Shown: positions 11,301 through 18,651, counted from the stretch's first letter. The stretch: 64,000 nt of DNA from Hyphomicrobium sp. LHD-15 (GCF_031157355.1 NZ_JAVIFT010000002.1:792501-856500); one strand, 5' to 3'. A program made the numbers and translations. Notes: a model not told the origin generated them from the letters alone.

Positions 11301-11459
11301 ACAAATCTCTGGCGGCGTGTCATCAACAAGCTTGATGTGCTGAGCGTGCCCGGCGATCACCTGGGCATCCTGAAGTCTCCGTACGTCAGTGTCGTTGCCC
11401 GGCATCTTCTAGCGAAGCTCGGAAGCGACACGTCCGAGGAGCGGTCTTCTATCGGCTAG
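5397..11459 (+). CDS. Lipopeptide synthetase, FAAL-PCP-C-A-PCP-TE
   Basis: A 2,020-residue assembly-line enzyme. Residues 20-585 are a fatty-acyl-AMP ligase: LQYTSGSTSDPRGVELTH, WLPWFHDFGLVQG and AYGMAEAVLAL are FAAL-type motifs. Carrier protein 1 spans about 605-680 (GGNSL, Ser638). The condensation domain spans about 698-1140 with HHIIGDQ at 834-840. The adenylation domain spans about 1160-1665 (YVLYTSGSTGEPKG, FDIS, YGPTETT, YRTGD, Lys1652). Carrier 2 has GGHSM (Ser1708). The thioesterase has GLSFGG (Ser1838) and GDH (His1988). Expected chemistry: activation of a fatty acid, condensation with one amino acid and TE release of an N-acyl amino acid or ester. By eye the A-domain pocket reads D-I-V-Q-V-G-M-V-W-K, which recalls glycine-type codes; this is low confidence. 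The GTG start at 5397 is kept, with ATG 5448 an alternative. The SGNH gene follows after 10 bp. Confidence 0.9.
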   Translation: MTHIKLWSGAISSSIQPMDVRVVESAVAEPRDLRALFFRQCARFGAAVAYTVLADDLSVANAITFSALEGRVLSLACGLAARCQTGDRVLLALDNGLDSVELFWACIVAGLVPVPAPAPRQFADAGSRRLNGIVEDSGAALVISAAEHRDEFAHLSVPWISRDALDSAGLRLPDVAISGDDLAYLQYTSGSTSDPRGVELTHANVMCHCAELSRAVEASEAPTSSLSWLPWFHDFGLVQGVLSPVYLGITSYLMPTATFMRRPLSWLDAIGKFKISYSGAPDTGFLACVKALSRKSGWTGDLSSWSLATSGGEPVRAETVESFSRAFAPHGFRPRSLAPAYGMAEAVLALTIKPGDELPLVVVLDAAALDHNQVQDATAETSRSRRSLVGCGQLLDGVEVRVVDPEQAEECAPGTVGEIWVSGASIGRGYWGKPALSEETFGARLASQGRTGPRYLRTGDLGFVRDGQLFISGRLKDIIVVHGRNLYPHDIELTAQNAHPSIRASGVIAFGIERPEGEAVVVLAERAGHRDPDGARDLVDRIRREVSAEHGVEVHDVVLLKRGTLPHTSSGKPQRSAAKRAYLGGEYSDGSSLPKGVGELARGPNDALERIVADAWISVLNLDRADVDADFFLMGGNSLIATQLVSRLNAACGADLPVRAVFEAPTISGLAQKLRDAPGRGGAKPLLTAPVEHSGKAAGYPLSFSQERFWFVSQQVPESTAYHMPLALRFKGVLDVPALEAAFTRIIDRHEILRTTFKGTSTGVEARVHPATPFRIRCSKLEASGASARVSDEALERHLARLAQEPFDLEQGPLIRAYLAELGPDEAVLLIVMHHIIGDQWSFAVLARELAHFYRAGRGRASGEAGTLPPLALQYGDFAAWQRQTFEGDRRELEEHHWRALLEGMEPLQIASDFPRPHQQLYRGAQVRVPFDPKLISELTALGARHSASLSMVMMAALNVLMQRVTGQSDVSFGVSVAGRNQAWSEALIGTFVNVLLFRTEVDKSQDFSALLGRVRETALDAFAHQDMPFDQLVKVLKHQRDASRAPLFQVLFNMINVPVGKLDFADLDVSRVNFDARSSQFDLAVMIDAEHDFSISFEYAVQVFQRETIERFAAHYLKLLEAVVRAPQNTAVVQLSVMDSAETAKVLALGRGPDLELPVETVTDWLRPAFAKWKDEAAVLFEDESVSYRTLDRAASAVARMLRQRGIGRGHKVGLYVSRTPAMLAAQLGVLKSGAAYVPLDPINPAQRLEYIVRDAELSLILVDGEGSASRAWMERVPALDVAACMADAEFDGGSVDADAPNDLDARGDDPAYVLYTSGSTGEPKGVLVSHRSLVNLLQSVTLEPGLSSSDRVLAITTLSFDISVVETLLPLGVGASIVLAGRDDIVDGSALLRLIDAHKVSFVQATPSTWHLLLNAGWKGSPSVKKVVVTGEALPQSLAVDLVARCGEVWNMYGPTETTVWSTGGRVEDPEGRGISIGRPLANTQTYVLDTDFQLCPIGVEGDLFIGGVGVSQGYVNLPDLTAERFLPDALGPQNANARIYRTGDRARWLNDGTLAHLGRSDSQVKLRGYRIELSEIEAHLARHPQVARAAVSVREVVAGDPRLVAHVVPRGKGLTADTLRQHLSRFLPDYMLPQHISLIDALPLLASGKIDSKRLASLPLQALSSRTITAPRTSEELAVWEIWRDVLGIDDFGVHDNFFDLGGHSMLAVRVVNRVRAEFDRTCTIPMLFQHPTVADLVAGMHARADAETPLVVALQELGETPPLFCICGIHLYQDLANHLAPHRRVYALFVPSEISILNGDADHGALSVEAIAADYIKEIRKKQPNGPYYLAGLSFGGLLAFEVAQQLRRRGEEVAFLAMFDTIMPMGRLEVVAFKALHHIRRLPEVGFSRVFARGKSLISESVSAARYHRVVSVASLDAAVAEEARQMALRNEVYLRAARRYKARPYDGEAILMRAEDSKIPDTTNLWRRVINKLDVLSVPGDHLGILKSPYVSVVARHLLAKLGSDTSEERSSIG

Positions 11460-11469
11460 AGAGGCAACG

Positions 11470-12636
11470 ATGTCTGTGAGCTGCTGGACGTTCTTTCCCG
11501 TCGGGCAGCGTCGTGGTGCGCTCTCGGGGTGTTTGCGGAGGTTGTTCGCACTCTTCGTTGCCTCGATCGCGAGCGCATCTGCAGCCTGGCATATGGCGAG
11601 CGCTGAAGACCGAGAGGGGCCGGCAATCGTGAACCCGGGATTTCAAAGGCTTGGACCGACGTCGACGCTGTCGGTGGTTTGGGTCGGCCACAGTCTCATG
11701 GAGCACAAGGCCGAGTCGAGCTGGGGGCAGGTCGATTTGATGTCGCTCGTCGGCAAGTTTGCCGAGAGCCGCAAGCTTTCCTACGCAATGACGGATCACA
11801 CGCTGTTCGGCTCGCCGCTTTCGGCCCTATGGCGGGGGAAGCCGCATTCCTTCTCGCGGGACGCCAGCGAAATGATCGCCAAGCGTGAGACCCTCGAGCG
11901 CGATGCGGCCCGATACGATGCGATCGTTCTCACGGAGGCGGTGCCGCTCGCCGGGACGATGAGGAACGAATTCAGCCCCTACTATCTGCGTCGTTTTTCT
12001 TGCGCCGTGCTCAAGGCCAACCCGCGTGCGCGTGTCTACCTCTATCAGACATGGGTGCACTTCCAGGGATCGCATCGGGACAACGCGAATGCGTCGTCGG
12101 GCGCTTTCGATTGGCGGGCCGAAATGAAGGCGGAGCGCGTGCTATGGGACGAACTGGCGGATGCGGCGCGTAAGCCCGCCGTTGCGGCCCCGCATTGGTT
12201 GAGCCGTCTTGGCTGGTCGTCGATGTCCGACGGGGGGTGCGCGAACGAAGATCCGATCTATTCGGTTCCGGTCGGAAATGCGCTCTTGGCTTTGGATGAG
12301 CGGTTGTCAGCGCTCACGACGGGCAATCCGTTTCAGTGGCCCGACGGCCGGCCGTTCCAGATGACGGATATGGTCGCAAATCCAAAGGTCATCTCGCAGG
12401 CTGGGGCTTCGGCTTTGCGTGATCCCGCGAAACCGATGGACGACATCCACGCGAGCTTTGCCGGAATCTATTTCTCGGCGCTGGTGCACTTCGCGACGCT
12501 CTACCGGCAAACGCCGGTGGATTTGCCGTATCCGTCTGAGCTGGGCGAAGGACTCGCCAAGTCGCTGCAGTGTGTTGCGTGGGAAACGGTTATAAGCGAT
12601 CCGCGCGCTGGCGTGTCGGGTGAGGCGGGCTGCTGA
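11470..12636 (+). CDS. Exported SGNH-like hydrolase/acyltransferase
   Basis: 388 residues beginning 10 bp after the lipopeptide synthetase, so almost certainly co-transcribed with it. The N-terminus has a basic segment then a hydrophobic stretch (about residues 24-40), consistent with a Sec signal peptide or anchor. The mature part has a GHS element (VVWVGHSLMEHK, about residue 75) and a C-terminal D-x-x-H element (DDIHASFAGIYFSALVHFA), the spacing seen in SGNH/GDSL esterases and acyltransferases where Ser and Asp-x-x-His form the active site. No family can be named with certainty. Context suggests it acts outside the cytoplasm on an acyl group, either the synthetase product or an EPS O-acyl substituent. 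Assignment to the SGNH fold is moderately sure; substrate is inference. Confidence 0.6.
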   Translation: MSVSCWTFFPVGQRRGALSGCLRRLFALFVASIASASAAWHMASAEDREGPAIVNPGFQRLGPTSTLSVVWVGHSLMEHKAESSWGQVDLMSLVGKFAESRKLSYAMTDHTLFGSPLSALWRGKPHSFSRDASEMIAKRETLERDAARYDAIVLTEAVPLAGTMRNEFSPYYLRRFSCAVLKANPRARVYLYQTWVHFQGSHRDNANASSGAFDWRAEMKAERVLWDELADAARKPAVAAPHWLSRLGWSSMSDGGCANEDPIYSVPVGNALLALDERLSALTTGNPFQWPDGRPFQMTDMVANPKVISQAGASALRDPAKPMDDIHASFAGIYFSALVHFATLYRQTPVDLPYPSELGEGLAKSLQCVAWETVISDPRAGVSGEAGC

Positions 12637-12647
12637 CGCGAGCTTGC

Positions 12648-12670
12648 TCCGCCCCGTCGAAGGGCGCGGA
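12648..12670. terminator. Possible hairpin between convergent genes
   Basis: An inverted repeat, TCCGCCCC (12648-12655) against GGGCGCGGA (12662-12670) with one bulged C and a 6-nt loop, lies between the convergent SGNH and Wzz-like genes. There is no T-run on either side, so it may only be a transcript-end stabiliser. Confidence 0.3.
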
Positions 12671-12692
12671 CGTTGCCCGTAAGTTCAATCTT

Positions 12693-13811
12693 CTAAGCTG
12701 CTTTGGCGGCCGGGATCTTGCCAATCCGTGCGACGACCGGGAGGCCCGCGACGTTCTCGTGATCCTTGCGCGTTCTCAGGCGGCCGTCGAATAGCTCGAC
12801 GAGGAACACGAGCCCGCAGGCCGTGAGGATGCTGAGCAGGATGCCGGCGATCGCTGGTTTCTTGGCGATGCTTTCTCCGAAAATCGGATCTTTCGGGCGA
12901 CCAATCACCAACAGATTGTCCGGTGAATCGAAGATGCTCACGTAATTGCTGCGGGCCGGGTTTGCCTGTTTCCTGAGGCTTTCCTGCCGATCGAGCGCCA
13001 TCTGGTAGGACGCATAGAGCCGCTCTAGCTCCTGAACCAGCCTTGGGTCCGTGCTGATCGCAGTCCGAAGGCGTTCGGCCGCGTCGGCTCCCTTGCCGTT
13101 TTCAGGAGTGTTGCCAGGGACAGCCGGGCGGCTGATCCAGTCGCCGGCCGAAGGACCCGCAGTGCGCCGTTGGTCCATCGCCCATAGCTGCTGAAGCTCA
13201 GCCCGGACCTGGAGCGGGGTCTGGAAGCCGGCTCGCTCGATGGCGCTCATCAGAGCGTTTTCCGTGAGGGCGACGTCTTCGCTTCTGCGCATCAGCATGA
13301 ATTGCGGCGCGCTGAGCACGTTCTGCTCCGGTCCCGTCAGACCTTCCATCAGGCGGGAAATCACGACTTCGAGGCTTCGGCCGAGGCCTTGCGGACGGCG
13401 GCCCTGCAAGCTGATCTCGAGTACGGAGGTGCCGACGAGCTGAAGCGACAAGGAGGCCGCGAGAATGCGCGTCTGAATCAGCAGCTCGGCGGCCGAGCTC
13501 GGCGGCTTGTAGTCGGTCATTTGCGGCAAGAGGTCGGTCAGAACCTGATCGCTCTTGAGCCAGGCTTCCAACGCCCGGACTTGCTCGGCCGTATTCATTT
13601 GCTGGATGGGGCCGGCGCCGCCGGCCGTGCGGTTTGCACCCTGAAGCAACAGGAGGGACGTGGCGGTATACTTCGTCGGAGCGAGCTTTACCGCGACCAC
13701 GCCGAGAATTCCGGCAACAAGCACGGGCAGGCACAGCAGGAGCCACCGGCGCCGGATGACGTCGATGACGAAGACGATGTGCTCGCGAAGCGTTTCGGTC
13801 GGGATGCCCAT
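12693..13811 (-). CDS. Wzz-type polysaccharide copolymerase / chain-length determinant
   Basis: 372 residues with the two-transmembrane layout of Wzz/PCP proteins: TM1 at about residues 22-44 (WLLLCLPVLVAGILGVVAVKL) followed by the usual P-x-x-Y-x-A-x-x-x-L-L motif (APTKYTATSLLLL), a long periplasmic helical region, then TM2 near residues 325-345 (KKPAIAGILLSILTACGLVFLVELF). It lacks a cytoplasmic kinase domain; the adjacent upstream CpsD-like gene supplies that half, the split arrangement common in proteobacterial EPS loci. Role from the family: controls EPS chain length and couples polymerase to export. It is the last gene of a five-gene minus-strand run starting at the flavin reductase. 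Confidence 0.85.
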   Translation of the reverse strand: MGIPTETLREHIVFVIDVIRRRWLLLCLPVLVAGILGVVAVKLAPTKYTATSLLLLQGANRTAGGAGPIQQMNTAEQVRALEAWLKSDQVLTDLLPQMTDYKPPSSAAELLIQTRILAASLSLQLVGTSVLEISLQGRRPQGLGRSLEVVISRLMEGLTGPEQNVLSAPQFMLMRRSEDVALTENALMSAIERAGFQTPLQVRAELQQLWAMDQRRTAGPSAGDWISRPAVPGNTPENGKGADAAERLRTAISTDPRLVQELERLYASYQMALDRQESLRKQANPARSNYVSIFDSPDNLLVIGRPKDPIFGESIAKKPAIAGILLSILTACGLVFLVELFDGRLRTRKDHENVAGLPVVARIGKIPAAKAA

Positions 13812-13898
13812 TTCTGGGGTAACTCCAGTTCGTGCTGCCGTGTCGTTTCTTTAATCTCGGAAGCTGGCCCCGCACGCCAGAATACCGTCTGTTGTTCC

Positions 13899-14669
13899 TT
13901 AACGGTTCAGTAAACCGCTGGCCGGAAGTTTCCAGTCGTTGAGGATCAGTCCGTTGAGCGTCAGGCCGACAACCTTACAGGTCTCGACGCATTCGCTGAG
14001 CTCGTTGCGCCGTAAGGCTCCGGTGAGGCAGACGAGGAAGACGAGATCACAGACGCTGCCTAGAACGCTGACGGAGGTATCGGGTAGTCCGGTTTTATGA
14101 ACGATGGGCGGAAGATCCACGATGATCATCTGCCCGGGCCGGCTCGTCGCTTTTAGCGCTTTCGAAAGCTCGCTAGCAGGCAGTGGCGTATCAATTCCCG
14201 CGCTCGCCAGATCGACGAAGGAGATCGAGGGGCGAACCTCTTCGGCGAGATCCGATATGGAAGGAAGGGCGGCGGAAGACGACGCGCCTGAGGCCGAAAA
14301 ATTCACGCGGCTCGCATCCACCAGCATGGCCTTCCGGTCAAAGCTTGCAAATGCGCCGGCGAGTTGGCGGCTCGTAACGCTCGCACCTGCTCCCCGGTGA
14401 GCACCAACGATACCGATGATGCTTGCGGCTTGTGAGTCAGACTCGGCGATAATACTCATCAGGTTTCGCGCACTCGTATGGTCTCCAAAGGAGAGCGTTG
14501 GGTTTTCCTTCGCAGAGGCCGCGTTCTGCGTTTCTCTTTGCGCTTCCTCTGTTTCGGACACGTCTCTTTGCTCAGAGATCGCGCTGTGATCAGCGGTCCG
14601 TCTCATGAGAAAATTGCTCAGGCTTCTAGATGCGAAGGCAGGATTGGGCGTGCGTTCTAAGAGCGTCAT
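13899..14669 (-). CDS. CpsD/BY-kinase-like ATPase with degenerate P-loop
   Basis: 256 residues. After a low-complexity N-terminus (to about residue 75) comes a MinD/CpsD-type fold: IIGIVGAHRGAGASVTS in the Walker A position, AMLVDAS in the Walker A' position, MIIVDLPP as Walker B. Compared with bacterial tyrosine kinases (G-x-G-K-[ST] and LLIDAD) the Walker A lysine is replaced (GAGAS) and the Walker A' second Asp is Ser. There is no C-terminal Tyr-rich cluster; the tail ends WKLPASGLLNR. The protein is therefore probably a non-catalytic or weakly ATP-binding partner of the Wzz-like protein encoded 87 bp downstream, perhaps a scaffold. Seven bp separate it from the upstream GT2 gene. Confidence 0.75.
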   Translation of the reverse strand: MTLLERTPNPAFASRSLSNFLMRRTADHSAISEQRDVSETEEAQRETQNAASAKENPTLSFGDHTSARNLMSIIAESDSQAASIIGIVGAHRGAGASVTSRQLAGAFASFDRKAMLVDASRVNFSASGASSSAALPSISDLAEEVRPSISFVDLASAGIDTPLPASELSKALKATSRPGQMIIVDLPPIVHKTGLPDTSVSVLGSVCDLVFLVCLTGALRRNELSECVETCKVVGLTLNGLILNDWKLPASGLLNR

Positions 14670-14675
14670 TCTGGC

Positions 14676-15863
14676 CTAATCTCTTTTCGACCTAATCCAG
14701 GATATCCGTTTCCCCCGGAGTATCTGAGCATATAGCGGTATCTTTAAAATGACATAAGCAGGTGCGCGCGCCAATTCCGTTAATGTAATGTTATCCCTAC
14801 CTACGCTTTTCCAGGCTAGAAAAATGGAAATGCCGAAAAAGGCGGCGGCAAGTGCGCTCACAGCGAGGGCGGCGTGACCGCCCCAGGCGATGGCAAGAAG
14901 AGATGCGAAAAGCACGGCCATCAGCGCCATCGCTTGTAGCGCTAGAGGTGGCACGGCGGCATCCAGTGCGAGAGCGAAAAGTGGAACGTTTCCAGTGCGT
15001 AAGGCCTCGAAAAGAAGGCCTGGGACCCGACGCCTGATCGTCGTCAGATGGCCAGTCTCCCAGCGTGCGCGCTGCGTCTTGGTTCCTTCGGCGCTGGTCG
15101 GGAAATGGCTCGTGACGCGGGCGGTCGGGCTGAATTCCGTAGCAAATCCGACGCGCGCGAGATCCAATCCCAGCACCAAATCTTCGGTCAACTCTCCGGA
15201 TTTGAGGTCGACTTTAGAAAAGGCTTTCCAAGGAAATGCCATGCCGGTTCCGGCCAGTTGGCAAGGTAGGCCAAGGCGGTAAAGCCCAAGCGGGCGGAGG
15301 TAGTTTTTGGTTTTGGCGGCAAATACGGCGATGGCGCGGCCCGGAGACGAGCTTCCGGCTGGAGAAAGCAGCTCGTAGTGGGCTTGCACGGGGCGGCCGA
15401 TTTCGTGGGCCCTTGCGCCGATGGTGCGCAGGCATCCGGGGTCGAGGCGGCAATCGGCGTCCACGATGACGACGACGTCGGGGGGCGCGTCGGCGAGGTG
15501 GCGGATACCGAAGTCGAGGGCGTAGCTCTTGCCTCTCAGGTGTGTGTCGGAGCGTCGGATGACCTCGGCGCCGTGCGCTTCAGCGATCTCCGCGGTGGCA
15601 TCGGTGCAGTTGTCGGCGACGACTAGCAGCCGATCTCCCGGCGACAGCTCATTCGAAATGTTGCGTAGCGTATCGGCGATGACGAGAGCTTCGTCGTGGG
15701 CTGGGACGAGGACGGCGAGGCTGGGACGGGCGTCGCTCGGGCCACGAAAGGTTCTACCCGGGAGAACGGCGGCAACAATCTCGATCAGCAGCACCGCAGC
15801 CGGGATGAGCAGCAGGATGCCGGCGCAAGTCAGAACAAACGTGACGATCTCTAGGATTGCCAT
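14676..15863 (-). CDS. Membrane-embedded family 2 glycosyltransferase
   Basis: 395 residues. N-terminal membrane segment (about residues 7-35), then a GT2 domain with LAVLVPAHDEALVIADTL, LLVVADNCTDATAEIA, VVIVDADCRLDPG (DxD region), GTGMAFPW, LTEDLVLGLDLA (ED) and QRARWETGH, i.e. the D-D-D-QxxRW signature of membrane-associated GT2 enzymes. C-terminal membrane helices follow (about residues 300-350) and a last segment near 370. Start ATG 15863 overlaps the end of the GT4 gene by 13 bp, implying translational coupling. Expected to elongate the EPS repeat unit at the cytoplasmic face of the inner membrane. Confidence 0.85.
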   Translation of the reverse strand: MAILEIVTFVLTCAGILLLIPAAVLLIEIVAAVLPGRTFRGPSDARPSLAVLVPAHDEALVIADTLRNISNELSPGDRLLVVADNCTDATAEIAEAHGAEVIRRSDTHLRGKSYALDFGIRHLADAPPDVVVIVDADCRLDPGCLRTIGARAHEIGRPVQAHYELLSPAGSSSPGRAIAVFAAKTKNYLRPLGLYRLGLPCQLAGTGMAFPWKAFSKVDLKSGELTEDLVLGLDLARVGFATEFSPTARVTSHFPTSAEGTKTQRARWETGHLTTIRRRVPGLLFEALRTGNVPLFALALDAAVPPLALQAMALMAVLFASLLAIAWGGHAALAVSALAAAFFGISIFLAWKSVGRDNITLTELARAPAYVILKIPLYAQILRGKRISWIRSKRD

Positions 15864-17176
15864 TCTTCGATCTCGTCCGGTACGGTCTTGCTTTCAAAGA
15901 GACGAACCAGCTTCGCGGCCTCGACATCGATATCGTGGCGCTCAATGACGCGCCGGTAAGCCGTCTCTCCCATACGCTGCAACGTATCGGCCGGGGTGCT
16001 CAGGCATTCCTCCATGGCCTGGACCAGCGGTGTGATGGCCGCGGCTGGAACCAGCCAGCCCGTTTCGCCCGGCGTGATGAGCTCAGGAATGCCGGCCACA
16101 TATGTCGAAATGACGGGGCGGCGCAGCGCCATGGCTTCCATGATCACGACGGGAAGGCTTTCCTGGAAGCTCGGCAGCACGAGGGCTTCGGCGGCGAGAA
16201 TTTCCTCGCGCACGGCGGCGCTGCTGATCCAGCCCGTGATGGTGACGGATTTTTTGAGGCCAAGCGCGGCAATGCGGCTTTCGATTTCTGCACGCATTTC
16301 GCCGTCTCCGGCGAGCACGAGGTGGCATTCACCGATCTTCGATTGCAGGCGGGCGAATGCCTCGAGCAGGATCAGCTGTCCCTTCTGCTCGCAAAGACGG
16401 CCGACGCAGACCAGCCTGCGCTTGGTCGGGGGAGGTTCTTCCGCGGCGGCGCGGAAATCCTCTTCCAACCCGCAGTGGATCACCTTGATCTTGCTCCAAT
16501 CGGCGAGGCACGCTCTCCGGAAGAGTTGCGCGCGGCAGTAGGAGTTGACGGCAGCCACGAATTTGGCGCGGCCGATCTTCTTGTCGAGATGCAGGGCGTG
16601 GGCTTTGTCGAACTCGTCCGGTCCGTGCACCGTGAAGCTGTATGCGGGCCCGCCCAGCATGTGGACGAGCATAGCGACCTCGGCGGAGTTGGTTCCGAAA
16701 TGGGCATGGACGTGAGAGACGCCGGCAGCGCGGATCCACTCGAGGATGAGGCAAGCCTCGGCAAGATACATCAAGTGATACGGCGCGGAGCGTTCCGCGC
16801 CGCGTGACAGGCGCAGCGCCTCACGTAGCGCCTTGGCGAATTGCCCGGGGTTGGCGAGCAGAGCTCGCCATGTCGCCTTCAGAATGGGGGGCAGGCCGTC
16901 TTTTAGGGCATGGCGCGTGCGGGCGCGTTCGGAGATGTCGTCGGCGTCTACAACCTCGGCATCCCAGCCGCGGATCGCGATCCGTTCGACCGGCACCCCC
17001 TGCCGCTCAATGGCCAGGATTTCGCGGCGGATGAAGCTGTGGCTCACCTTTGGATACTGATTGACGAGGTAAGCCACCTTGAACGGGTGGGGTGCGGCTT
17101 CCTTGCGCGCCGTTTCGCTTTCAACTCCAAGGTGCGGCGGAGACAAAGAACTAGTGCTCGACACCTCGCGATCCAT
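15851..17176 (-). CDS. Family 4 glycosyltransferase
   Basis: 441 residues from ATG 17176. GT-B fold, GT4 type: N-terminal KVAYLVNQYPKVSHSFIRRE (the usual P-x-x-S-x-x-F-I-x-x-E element), HVHAHFGTNSAEVA, SFTVHGPDEF; C-terminal RLVCVGRLCEQKGQLILLEA, LVLAGDG and the E-x7-E nucleotide-sugar element in SFQESLPVVIMEAMA. The open frame reaches back to 17347 inside the flavin reductase gene, but family homology starts well after residue 58 of that frame and a GGAAAG lies 8 nt before 17176, so the internal ATG is chosen. Gene order (flavin reductase, GT4, GT2, CpsD-like, Wzz-like) suggests one EPS operon. Confidence 0.88.
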   Translation of the reverse strand: MDREVSSTSSLSPPHLGVESETARKEAAPHPFKVAYLVNQYPKVSHSFIRREILAIERQGVPVERIAIRGWDAEVVDADDISERARTRHALKDGLPPILKATWRALLANPGQFAKALREALRLSRGAERSAPYHLMYLAEACLILEWIRAAGVSHVHAHFGTNSAEVAMLVHMLGGPAYSFTVHGPDEFDKAHALHLDKKIGRAKFVAAVNSYCRAQLFRRACLADWSKIKVIHCGLEEDFRAAAEEPPPTKRRLVCVGRLCEQKGQLILLEAFARLQSKIGECHLVLAGDGEMRAEIESRIAALGLKKSVTITGWISSAAVREEILAAEALVLPSFQESLPVVIMEAMALRRPVISTYVAGIPELITPGETGWLVPAAAITPLVQAMEECLSTPADTLQRMGETAYRRVIERHDIDVEAAKLVRLFESKTVPDEIEEWQS

Positions 17177-17219
17177 GGTCAGGCTTTCCAAGCTGTCTCT
17201 TCCCGACACAGGCGGTGTC

Positions 17220-17759
17220 CTATTTTGTCTTAGCCGCCGCGAGGAATGCCTCTTCGCGCTCGGGCGCTTCCAATCCGATGTAGCTGCCACGATGATAGAG
17301 AAGAGGGTTCGCGTCGGCCGAAGCGGATCCTGCAATAACCTGGCCAAAGAACACGGTGTGCGAAGACGCTTCCCGATATTCGGAGAGGCGGCATTCGAGA
17401 TGGCAGACCGCAGAGGCGAGAACGGGCGCGCCGGTTACGCCGACAGACCACTCTCCGGTTTCGAAGCGCTGCTCTCCGGAGGCTCCCGCCATTCCCGAGA
17501 ACACGCGCGCGATGGTTTCCTGACCGGTGGCGAGCGCATTTACACTAAAGAAACCGTGTTCGATGATGAGGTCATGGGCGGCGGCCGCACGATTGACGCA
17601 GACGATCACGGTCGGTGGCAAGTCGGTCAACGAGCACACGGCACTGGCCGTGAGGCCTTTCCGGTGTCCCGGCGTACCGGTCGCGACAACGGAGACCTGT
17701 CCAGCAATGTTTCGCATGAGGTTGCGAAACTCATGACGGTCAATCGGTTCGGCGTTCAT
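17220..17759 (-). CDS. Flavin reductase (HpaC/FMN-binding split barrel family)
   Basis: 179 residues, full length for this family. Characteristic stretches are FRNLMRNIAGQVSVVAT, the substrate/flavin strand KGLTASAVCSLTDLPPTVIVCVN, FSVNALATGQ, HLECRL and a C-terminal PLLYHRGSYIGL. Family role: reduces FMN or FAD with NAD(P)H and hands the free reduced flavin to a separate monooxygenase. It heads the minus-strand EPS run (43 bp before the GT4 start), where no flavin-dependent partner is encoded. The only obvious consumer of reduced FMN in the window is the luciferase-like domain of the NRPS at 31.9-36.5 kb; this link is inference. Confidence 0.85.
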   Translation of the reverse strand: MNAEPIDRHEFRNLMRNIAGQVSVVATGTPGHRKGLTASAVCSLTDLPPTVIVCVNRAAAAHDLIIEHGFFSVNALATGQETIARVFSGMAGASGEQRFETGEWSVGVTGAPVLASAVCHLECRLSEYREASSHTVFFGQVIAGSASADANPLLYHRGSYIGLEAPEREEAFLAAAKTK

Positions 17760-18053
17760 CGAGGTTCCGGAAAGCCAGGGCCTGAAGCAGGGCTGCCATT
17801 AGCCTGTCCCAAGGCGGTTTGTCTTTTCGATCTCGCCATCACGGACCGTGCCAAGTATGCCAAGCCATACCGGGTGCTTATATCCGAAACCGTCAATAGA
17901 GTTAAGGACTTCCGGGAGCAGTGCTTTCCGGCGTGTGTTCGCCGCTCTTTTCCATCTCGTAATAAACCGAATTCCGCGGCAGTTCTTGCGCCAGTCATGG
18001 AGAGGAGCATAAGGCTAGCGCTGGGTAAGCAAGTGTAGAGGAAGGCGCCGCAG

Positions 18054-18608
18054 GTGGTCTTCGAGCAGTGTCTCATTCCGGACGTGATCAAGATCACGCC
18101 GAAACGTCATGGCGACGCCAGAGGGCATTTCGTCGAGCTTTTCCGCGAGGACCTTTTCAGGTCCAACATCGGGAATGCTTCGTTTGTCCAGCACAATCAG
18201 TCGTTGTCGCGGCCGGCCGGTACGGTGAGGGGGCTGCATTATCAAGTAGCGCCTGCCGCCCAAGGCAAACTCGTGCGCTGTGTTCGCGGCGCCATACTCG
18301 ATGTTGCGGTGGATCTGCGCCGGTCGTCGCCGACGTTCGGGCGGCACGTTGCGGTCGAGCTTTCGTCGGATACCGATGTACAGCTCTGGATCCCGGAAGG
18401 ATTTGCCCACGGGTTCTGCACGCTCACGCCCGATGCGGAGGTTTGGTACGCCGTGACGCATGTCTACAGCCCGGCACACGAACGGGGCGTCTTGTGGAAC
18501 GATCCCGAACTCGGGATCGAGTGGCCGGTTGCCGCGGAGGCTGCCACAGTGGGGCCGCGCGATCTCGTGCAGCCGAAGCTCCGCGAATGCGCGGCCGATT
18601 TCGCCTAA
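18054..18608 (+). CDS. rfbC: dTDP-4-dehydrorhamnose 3,5-epimerase
   Basis: 184 residues, normal length for RmlC/RfbC, cytoplasmic. Third enzyme of dTDP-L-rhamnose synthesis: epimerises dTDP-4-keto-6-deoxyglucose at C3 and C5. The catalytic histidine of RGLHYQ (His62), the lysine in GKLVRC (Lys72), the GFAHGF loop and the active-site tyrosine region EVWYAVTHVYSP are present. Start is GTG 18054, with AGGAAGG about 8 nt upstream and the family's usual N-terminus following. It leads the rfbCBDA operon. The 294 bp between this gene and the divergent flavin reductase should hold both promoters. Confidence 0.95.
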   Translation: MVFEQCLIPDVIKITPKRHGDARGHFVELFREDLFRSNIGNASFVQHNQSLSRPAGTVRGLHYQVAPAAQGKLVRCVRGAILDVAVDLRRSSPTFGRHVAVELSSDTDVQLWIPEGFAHGFCTLTPDAEVWYAVTHVYSPAHERGVLWNDPELGIEWPVAAEAATVGPRDLVQPKLRECAADFA

Positions 18609-18651
18609 GACTCGTTTCCTCAGCCCTGATTGACAGTTTGGAGATGCGATA

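Noticed and set aside
17756-18097. 113-codon minus-strand open frame between flavin reductase and rfbC
   Set aside because: Overlaps the rfbC start and the reductase start, has no family likeness, and lies where promoters are expected.
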